DNA from: an uncultured Coriobacteriaceae bacterium
GTDB taxonomy: Bacteria; Actinomycetota; Coriobacteriia; Coriobacteriales; Eggerthellaceae
DNA: 11,565 bases
Assembly (NCBI GenBank): GCA_902796815.1
Contig: CADBQL010000384.1
Coordinates: 1-11,565, forward strand
Direction: 5' to 3'
Positions 6,364-11,565 of the stretch are shown here, piece by piece. Made by a program: the position numbers and the translations under genes. Positions within the stretch are counted from its first letter, which is position 1. Each line of letters starts with the position of its first letter. The notes beneath the pieces were generated by a model. The model saw only the letters and a list, made by a program, of their open reading frames with translations. It made no database searches and had not been told where the DNA came from.

Positions 6364-9300
6364 TTGAGCCTCCTCCTAAAGCTCGCGCCTGTCGCGCCTA
6401 CGCCTATCGCGAACGTTCCCACGACGGCAGGCAGGGCGAATGGGGAAATAGGGTTCTCGTCATCCCAATCAGGAACATCCGAATTGGTCATGTTCATCAT
6501 CTGGTACACACGCCAACGCTTTGCAGAACCTACGTCCATGCCGTCAGCCGTCTCGGATTGAACCAGAGGTGCAGCCTCGGCGCTGTCGGACTCACTCGTA
6601 TCGCTGTCCGCGCTATCTCCGACATCTCCCGGAGAGCCCGTACCGTTACCGCCAACGACGACGTTATCCACATCGGCACCTTGCCCGACACCACCCGATG
6701 AGGTTGCGCCTGTTCCGTTTCCGTTATGTCTTGCTGAAGCAGCTCCTCCGCGCTCTGACCCGCTCTTGCGCTCACCACTTTTCTGCTTGGCGTTATCAGG
6801 TTTCTTCTGGGTCTTCGGTTTTTCTTTTTCGGGTTCTTCTGGTTTGGCCTCGGGATTAGGGTCGGCTTCTGGTTTCTCGGAACCGGGATCGGAACTTTCA
6901 GGTTTGGAATCGGTGGTTCCCGAGGTTTTTGCAGGCTTACCTGATGGAGACTTTTCCGATTCCGTTTTTTCGTCCTTCCCCCCATTTCCACCAGAAGATG
7001 GAGCGCCTTTGAGAACAATCGTGATTCCGTGAATGTAATAGATTTGAAAGGACGTATTGGCATCGCCCGACGCCAAGCAGCCGAACACGAGCCTAAAGCG
7101 CATGCCTTCGTCAAGCGCAACATTCGGATTAGCTTCGGAGCGGTTCCACTCGAACGAGCTTTGATAAGCGAGCAGTGGCGGCACGATTACGCCACCCGCA
7201 CGCGAGCCGTTGAGTTCATAGTTCGGGAAATAATAACGCGGACCGCTGAACAGGTACGAATACGAAACCGGATTGTCATAGCCATCCGCCGTACTAAAAC
7301 GATACTGCAAGACGTCGAGGTCGTCGACCGCCGCCAAACTCACGACATCCTTGAAGAGAAAGCCATCAGCGCTGATGACCCCGAAGCGCTGATCGCTTAC
7401 GACCGTCGCATCAACATGGCGGCTCGGCAAAAGATCGAGCAGTTCCTCGTACGAGTATTCGACTTCCTTCACGACCTCATCGGGCCGCTCCTCCCATACG
7501 ACTTTCAGGACGAGCGAATTTGCCGGATTGTACTCGTACACGCCAGTGTCGAGCTGCACGTTTGCGGTATCGCCCACGAGCGCGCCCCCCAAGCCTCCAA
7601 CAACCGAGCAGGTTACGTAAGCGTTTCCCGAATAGGAACCACAACGCAAGCGGCCTGTTTCCTCATTGATGGTGAAAGCCGATGACGTCGAGATATTCCA
7701 AATCACCGTCGAATCCACGCCCTGAGGGTCATAGACGTCCCCCGAACCCGTCGTCTCAACCGTCTGGGTACCATCAACCACGTTGCGCCATGTTACACGC
7801 GCATGAAGCTGATGGAACTCGTTCTCCTCGTCGTACACTGTCACGCCGCCCCAGTTTTCGCCGATGGAGTTTCCCTCCTCGTCGAGTATCTCGACAGACT
7901 CCACATACTTGCCTTCCTGGCCATCAAAGACAATGGTGACGCTTGCCTGCGGCACGGCATCCCGATACACACGCGGGTCAGCTACCGTCGCTGTGATAAC
8001 AACTGTGCCGTTTACTCCATGCGGAGTCACGAGCCCTGACGGCGAAACCGTGGCCACCGTATCGTCACTCGAAATCCACGTGAGGTTGAACGAACCGATT
8101 GCCGTCGAGCTATCTGCCGTTTGATAGGCAACTCCGGTATCGTCGGTCGAAAGGTAGTAGCCGTTGAGCTGCACCGTTTCGCCAAAATTTTGGATTTGGA
8201 TTTGGCGGTAAGCGCGCTCGACGATGGGTGCGTCGCCCACGAAATGCGTTACACCATCATCGTCGAGCTTATCCCATTTAAGCAAAAGACGTTTGACGTA
8301 ATATCCCCCACCGTCTTCGGAATGCTCGCTGCCCTGTTGGGCTTGGGCGGCGGCAACGACCTGCGAGAGCTTCGTGAGATGCTCGCTATCAACGAGCTTA
8401 CGCTGATCGTCCGTCAAGCCGTCGAGAGCCTCCTGAGCGGCAGTTGCGGCTTCCAGGTCGTCACCTGTGGCATCGGCCGGGTCGGGCAACGAGTCAATAA
8501 GAGCGACGACAGCATCAGCTGCCTGCTTGTCTTCTTCAGCTTTGCGTGCCGCCTCTTCTGCCGCTTGCTTTTCGGCTTGCAATGCTTGTTCGGCCGCGGC
8601 AGCAACTTCTGAGAGCTTCGTGAGATACGAACCGTCCAATAGCGCCTGCTGGTCAGAGGTCAGAGCATCATAAGCACCCTGGGCTGCCTGGACGCCTTCA
8701 ACATCAGCTCCCGTTGCGCTGCTCGGCGATGGTAAAGCATCGATTAAAACCGCAACGGCATCAGCAGCCTGCTGATCTTCTGCAGCCTTGCGCGCGGCTT
8801 CCTCGGCCGCCTCGATCTCGGCCTGCAAAGCAGCCTGAGCAGCAGACGCAACTTGGGAAAGCTTGTCCACGAGGGCTGCATCGAGCAGCGCTTGCTGGTC
8901 GGAAGTCAGTGCATCGTAAGCTTCCTGGGCGGCTTGAGCCGCATTGACGTCAGCACTCGTAGCGTTTGCCAACTCTGGAAGTTGCGCGATAAGCGCAGCG
9001 ACAGCGTTGGCGGCATCGAGATCCTCTGTTTCTTTCTGCGCTGCTGCTTCTGCCGCTATCGCAACGTCCGAAAGCTTCGTGAAGCGTTCGTTGCCCACAA
9101 GCACCTGCTGGTCGTACGTCAAAGTGTTGTAAGCTTCCTGGGCGGCATGGGCGGCTTCAACATCGGCGCTCGTAGCGTAAGCAGGCTCAGGGAGGGCGTC
9201 GATCAGCGCGATGACAGCGTCGGCGGCGCGTTGATCTTCCTCGGCCTTGCGTGCAGCCTCCCCATCGTCGAAGGCGTCCTCGCTCTCAACACCGATCTGA

Positions 9301-9437
9301 ACAGGGGTTCCGTCTCCGTCTTTCCAATCAGAAGAACCCTGCGCGTAAGCAGGCAGCGGCATGAGGCCGCACGCTATAACGCCTGCGAGAATCAAACGCA
9401 ACGTACTGGTAACGATATGTCCATACGCACGTTTCAT
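6360..9437 (-). CDS. Membrane-anchored surface protein with helical stalk, Ig-like domains and wall spacer
   Basis: I used the ATG at 9435-9437, giving 1025 residues. A TTG one codon upstream (9440) would give 1026 and a TTGA overlap with the previous stop. Positions below count from the TTG. A signal peptide ends near AYA-Q (33). Residues 72-367 are four helical repeats of about 60 residues (AADAV..LID.LP, TSADV.AA.AAQEAY, LT.DQQ.L). Residues 448-490 form a Big_2-like Ig domain (ISSDDTVATVSPSGLV), and about 510-635 a second beta domain. Residues 641-811 match the domain duplicated in the left-edge protein. Residues 812-970 are a low-complexity Ser/Pro/Glu/Lys then Gly/Asp spacer. A KRWRVYQMM segment (974-982) comes before a single C-terminal membrane helix (about 1000-1019) and a RRRLK tail. 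There is no LPXTG motif. The layout fits a receptor whose anchor spans the membrane next to the co-encoded ExbB/DUF2149 pair. The ligand is unknown. Confidence 0.92.
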   Translation of the reverse strand: MKRAYGHIVTSTLRLILAGVIACGLMPLPAYAQGSSDWKDGDGTPVQIGVESEDAFDDGEAARKAEEDQRAADAVIALIDALPEPAYATSADVEAAHAAQEAYNTLTYDQQVLVGNERFTKLSDVAIAAEAAAQKETEDLDAANAVAALIAQLPELANATSADVNAAQAAQEAYDALTSDQQALLDAALVDKLSQVASAAQAALQAEIEAAEEAARKAAEDQQAADAVAVLIDALPSPSSATGADVEGVQAAQGAYDALTSDQQALLDGSYLTKLSEVAAAAEQALQAEKQAAEEAARKAEEDKQAADAVVALIDSLPDPADATGDDLEAATAAQEALDGLTDDQRKLVDSEHLTKLSQVVAAAQAQQGSEHSEDGGGYYVKRLLLKWDKLDDDGVTHFVGDAPIVERAYRQIQIQNFGETVQLNGYYLSTDDTGVAYQTADSSTAIGSFNLTWISSDDTVATVSPSGLVTPHGVNGTVVITATVADPRVYRDAVPQASVTIVFDGQEGKYVESVEILDEEGNSIGENWGGVTVYDEENEFHQLHARVTWRNVVDGTQTVETTGSGDVYDPQGVDSTVIWNISTSSAFTINEETGRLRCGSYSGNAYVTCSVVGGLGGALVGDTANVQLDTGVYEYNPANSLVLKVVWEERPDEVVKEVEYSYEELLDLLPSRHVDATVVSDQRFGVISADGFLFKDVVSLAAVDDLDVLQYRFSTADGYDNPVSYSYLFSGPRYYFPNYELNGSRAGGVIVPPLLAYQSSFEWNRSEANPNVALDEGMRFRLVFGCLASGDANTSFQIYYIHGITIVLKGAPSSGGNGGKDEKTESEKSPSGKPAKTSGTTDSKPESSDPGSEKPEADPNPEAKPEEPEKEKPKTQKKPDNAKQKSGERKSGSERGGAASARHNGNGTGATSSGGVGQGADVDNVVVGGNGTGSPGDVGDSADSDTSESDSAEAAPLVQSETADGMDVGSAKRWRVYQMMNMTNSDVPDWDDENPISPFALPAVVGTFAIGVGATGASFRRRLK
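6369..6377 (-). promoter_or_regulatory. Strong ribosome binding site for the ExbB-like gene, inside the preceding gene
   Basis: AGGAGGAGG lies five bases before the GTG start and consists of three consecutive AGG arginine codons at the end of the surface-protein gene (FRRRLK, then TGA). It fixes GTG at 6361-6363 as the start. Confidence 0.85.
8340..9227 (-). repeat. Four helical repeats in the anchored surface protein
   Basis: The units cover residues about 72-131, 142-203, 226-287 and 307-367. Each has A.AV..LI..LP, then an AT.ADV/AT.DDL helix with AAQEAY or a variant, then LT.DQ..L and a TKLS/DKLS helix. Linkers rich in Ala, Glu and Lys (EEAARKAEED) join them and look like coiled coil. They probably form an elongated stalk. 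Repeats 2 and 3 share DALTSDQQALLD and are the closest pair. Confidence 0.85.
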
Positions 9438-10630
9438 CAACTCTTGGAACCCTTAGGAGTATATGAGTTACCCAACATCTGGATAACCTCATCGCGATCG
9501 ACGTCGATGCCGAACATCTTTTTGAAGTATTCTTCGGTCACGTCGACCATATCGACGTCGTAGTACTGCGGATACAGCAGGTTCGCGATCCAGTGGATGC
9601 CGATCAGCCTGTTGACTCCCGGCGGACGGTCGCACCATGCCCACGGCTCGTTGGGCATCGCATAGACGCGGTCGGTTTTGACTGCCGTAATCGTCGACCA
9701 GTTAGGATTCGTCCGGATGTCGTCGAACGCACCACCGCGCGTGTCCACATCCCATGAGATGATGACCTCGGGATCCCATTTGAGCACCTGCTCGAGCGAA
9801 ACGTCGGTCATACCGCCACCGTACGTTTCCTCGCATTTGGCGGCACAAAGCGCTCCGCCCTCCAAAAAGCCGAGCATATGCTGGGACGTCTCGGGCTCGG
9901 TCTGCAAGCCTTCCGGACCTTCGGCGTAATAGACGGTGATGCGCTCGTCTTGCGGAATGCCCTGAACAACAGAGTGCACGCGTTCGTAGAATTCGCCGCA
10001 AAATGTCGCGAGCTCCTCGGCGCGCTCTTCGCGGCCCAGGCAATCGCCCAAGAAACGGAATGCGTCGGGAATTTTGTCAAAGGAGCCGTCAACGAGCAGG
10101 CAGGGCTTTTTCGTCTGGTTCTGCAGGTCAATCGCCTCCGAAATGTTTTGCTGGGTCAGCTCGATGCCGCTAATCGAGAACATGATGTCGATGTCCTCCT
10201 TGAGCAGCGTCTCGCGATCGATTTCCCCGTTGTTGTGCAGCGTTCCCAGATATTTGAGATCCTTCGTGCCTTCAGGAAGATACTTGAGCTGACGCTCATC
10301 AAACTTAGCTGCCGTGCCACCAAGCAACTCAGGTGCAAGACAGGTGATGTATACCTGCGCGAGCGCTGAGGTGAAAAACACGTTCTTAATCTGGTCGGGC
10401 GTGGGAATCTCGAGCTCGCGGCCCGCATCGTCGGTTACTGTACGCTTATGCAGGATGGTCGCATCGGCAGCGCTCTGCACGCTTGAGCAGCCTGCAAGGC
10501 CGCTTGCCGCCGCGCCACCCGCAAACGTCACGAGCAACCCGCCTGCCACGGCGCGCATAAATGCGCGGCGCGAACATGTCGTAGCTGAGGCAGGGCGCAT
10601 CTCCTCGTATGTTGGAATCTTCTGCTCCAT
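9437..10630 (-). CDS. Tat-exported lipoprotein, ABC transporter substrate-binding protein (Fe-siderophore/heme/cobalamin class)
   Basis: The 397-residue protein begins with a cytoplasmic stretch, a twin-arginine motif SRRAFMR (20-26), a hydrophobic segment and a lipobox LAGC (Cys48). It should therefore be exported folded and tethered to the outer face of the membrane. Residues about 65-345 follow the Peripla_BP_2 (class III, FecB/BtuF-like) plan: VTDDAGRELEIP, an LGTLHNNGEIDRETLL segment, a KKPCLLVDG strand, a long backbone helix at about 200-224, ITVYYAEG, VLKWDPEVIISWD, and a final EPWAWCDRPPGVNRLIG block. Seven cysteines lie in the mature domain, which is unusual for this class. ATG at 10628-10630 follows GGGAGGGG. 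It presumably delivers ligand to the permease served by the adjacent ATPase. The ligand (ferric siderophore, heme, corrinoid) cannot be decided from the sequence. Confidence 0.9.
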   Translation of the reverse strand: MEQKIPTYEEMRPASATTCSRRAFMRAVAGGLLVTFAGGAAASGLAGCSSVQSAADATILHKRTVTDDAGRELEIPTPDQIKNVFFTSALAQVYITCLAPELLGGTAAKFDERQLKYLPEGTKDLKYLGTLHNNGEIDRETLLKEDIDIMFSISGIELTQQNISEAIDLQNQTKKPCLLVDGSFDKIPDAFRFLGDCLGREERAEELATFCGEFYERVHSVVQGIPQDERITVYYAEGPEGLQTEPETSQHMLGFLEGGALCAAKCEETYGGGMTDVSLEQVLKWDPEVIISWDVDTRGGAFDDIRTNPNWSTITAVKTDRVYAMPNEPWAWCDRPPGVNRLIGIHWIANLLYPQYYDVDMVDVTEEYFKKMFGIDVDRDEVIQMLGNSYTPKGSKS

Positions 10631-10640
10631 ATGTGTTCCC

Positions 10641-10673
10641 CTCCCGATGGGAGAAGGGTCAGACCCCTCTCCC
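10641..10673 (-). promoter_or_regulatory. Strong palindromic hairpin at the ATPase / binding-protein junction, overlapping the ribosome site
   Basis: On the minus strand GGGAGAGGGGT (10673-10663) pairs with ACCCTTCTCCC (10659-10649) around a 3-base CTG loop. That is 11 pairs with one G-U. A second, mutually exclusive fold pairs CTCCC (10653-10649) with GGGAG (10645-10641) over an ATC loop, covering the ribosome site of the binding-protein gene. The ATPase stop codon (10659-10661) sits at the loop of the first hairpin. It may tune or couple translation of the binding protein. It may also be an inserted REP-like repeat, since on the plus strand it is followed by GTTTTT. Confidence 0.55.
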
Positions 10674-11519
10674 GTTTTTGCCTAGCGCTTTCGGAGTGCG
10701 CGCTGAGGCCACCCCAGCAAGCACTTCCCGCGCATCCGTGCGGATGACCGGAACGCACACGCGCACCGTTTCCCCACTTTCGACCCGCACATCAGTCACG
10801 TACGACTCGGTTCCGTAGATGCGGCGAAGGTTCTCAGTCGTGATAATCTCGTCGGGCGTGCCATCGCCGATGACGCAGCCCGCCTCCATCATGATCACGC
10901 GATCGCTGCAGAACAGCGCGTGATCGGGATCATGCGTGACCATGAGCACCGACATACCCATACGCGAGAGCCGGTAGACGCACGAAAGCACGAGCTGCTG
11001 ATTGCCGAAGTCAAGGCTCGCCGTCGGCTCGTCCATCACGAGCAGATCGGGCTCTTGCGCAAGAGCGCGCGCGATGAGCACGAGCTGCTGCTGACCGCCC
11101 GAAAGCTCGGTGTAGACTTGGTCTGCCAGATGTTCGATGGACAGAAGCTGCATCGCTTTGTAGGCGATGACCTGATCTCTGGTCTTCGCCGTTGTGACAG
11201 CGCCCGAAAGATAGGGCGTGCGGCCCAAGATGACCACATCGGACACCTTGAACGGGAACGGTGGCGTATGCGCTTGCGGAATATAGGCAAAATGCTGCGC
11301 CCGCTCGCGCTCGCTCATCGCATCAAGGGACGTCCCGTCGAGGGATACCGAACCACCGAATGGCTTGATCAGGCCGAGAAGATTCTTGAGTACGGTCGAT
11401 TTCCCGCAACCATTCGCGCCGATCACGCACACGAATTGTCCGCGCGGGATATCAAAGCTCACGCCATGCACGATTTCCACCGTGCCGTAGCCGGCACGCA
11501 GGTCGCGCACCTGCAACAT
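10659..11519 (-). CDS. ABC transporter ATP-binding protein, FecE/BtuD-type importer
   Basis: The 286-residue cytoplasmic ATPase has all nucleotide-binding motifs: Walker A GANGCGKST (34-42), Q-loop PQ (Gln82), signature LSGGQ (139-143), Walker B LLVMDE (159-164, Glu164 catalytic), D-loop SLD (168-170) and H-loop His196. Overall it matches ATPases of iron-siderophore, heme and cobalamin importers. It should power the permease that receives ligand from the lipoprotein encoded 28 bases downstream. The last residues (GKNGRGV) are encoded by a palindrome and look unlike a family C-terminus. Residues about 240-280 extend beyond the usual core. I chose ATG at 11517-11519, which places MLQVRDL at the normal N-terminus. 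The frame stays open to the right edge with no other ATG, GTG or TTG in view, so a longer Pro/Ala-rich N-terminus cannot be excluded. The partner FecCD-type permease is not in the window. Confidence 0.93.
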   Translation of the reverse strand: MLQVRDLRAGYGTVEIVHGVSFDIPRGQFVCVIGANGCGKSTVLKNLLGLIKPFGGSVSLDGTSLDAMSERERAQHFAYIPQAHTPPFPFKVSDVVILGRTPYLSGAVTTAKTRDQVIAYKAMQLLSIEHLADQVYTELSGGQQQLVLIARALAQEPDLLVMDEPTASLDFGNQQLVLSCVYRLSRMGMSVLMVTHDPDHALFCSDRVIMMEAGCVIGDGTPDEIITTENLRRIYGTESYVTDVRVESGETVRVCVPVIRTDAREVLAGVASARTPKALGKNGRGV

Positions 11520-11565
11520 GGGAACGCCCGCCGGCGGTGCCGGCGATTGCGCCGTACCATTCGCG

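Noticed and set aside
6360..6600. Sortase LPXTG anchor at the end of the surface protein
   Set aside because: No LPXTG-like pentapeptide precedes the C-terminal helix, so a plain membrane anchor is the better reading.
7029..7685. Plus-strand open frame of 218 codons
   Set aside because: It is antisense to the conserved domain of the anchored surface protein. It is Arg/Ile/Val-rich shadow sequence with no ribosome site or family motif.
8853..9563. Plus-strand open frame of 236 codons opposite the helical-repeat stalk
   Set aside because: It lies fully antisense to two well-supported genes. Its composition reflects the repetitive Ala/Glu codons of the other strand, and it shows no recognisable motif.
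10649..10680. Plus-strand intrinsic terminator (hairpin followed by GTTTTT)
   Set aside because: No plus-strand gene ends here. I kept the palindrome as a minus-strand regulatory or repeat element, though it could stop antisense transcripts.

Overview
The window looks like a chromosomal segment of a monoderm actinobacterium, most plausibly a gut-type member of the Coriobacteriia. I infer this from the moderate-to-high GC content, dense overlapping genes, a twin-arginine lipoprotein solute-binding protein, and large secreted proteins with GLUG-like and Ig-like repeats. No rRNA or other phylogenetic marker is present, so the assignment is tentative. Every gene I can support lies on the minus strand, so transcription runs from the right edge to the left edge.

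Layout in transcription order: (1) 10659-11519, a FecE/BtuD-type ABC ATPase. (2) 9437-10630, a Tat-exported lipoprotein substrate-binding protein of the iron-siderophore/heme/cobalamin class. (3) 6360-9437, a 1025/1026-residue surface protein with a helical-repeat stalk, Ig-like domains, a long low-complexity spacer and a C-terminal membrane anchor. (4) 5530-6363, a MotA/TolQ/ExbB-family proton-channel protein. (5) 5183-5530, a small DUF2149 protein that resembles ExbD, with an Asp in its single membrane helix. (6) 1311-5186, a 1291-residue secreted protein made of GLUG-like beta-helix repeats followed by three tandem beta domains. (7) 1-1165, a secreted protein cut by the left edge, made of at least two copies of a domain that is also present in protein 3.

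Genes 2 to 6 overlap by 1 to 4 bases at each junction. Several Shine-Dalgarno sequences sit inside the last codons of the preceding gene, so this is one translationally coupled operon. A 28-base gap holding a strong hairpin separates genes 1 and 2. A 145-base AT-rich gap with a hairpin and a possible promoter separates genes 6 and 7.

Working model (inference): an ExbB/ExbD-like proton-driven pair is co-encoded with large cell-surface proteins and an ABC importer for an iron, heme or corrinoid-type ligand. No TonB or outer-membrane receptor is visible, and none is expected in a monoderm. The arrangement suggests a Ton-like energised surface-capture apparatus adapted to a thick cell wall. The membrane-anchored surface protein would be the candidate force-receiving part, and the other two would be ligand-binding or wall-associated partners. 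The ABC permease is not in the window and may lie just beyond the right edge.
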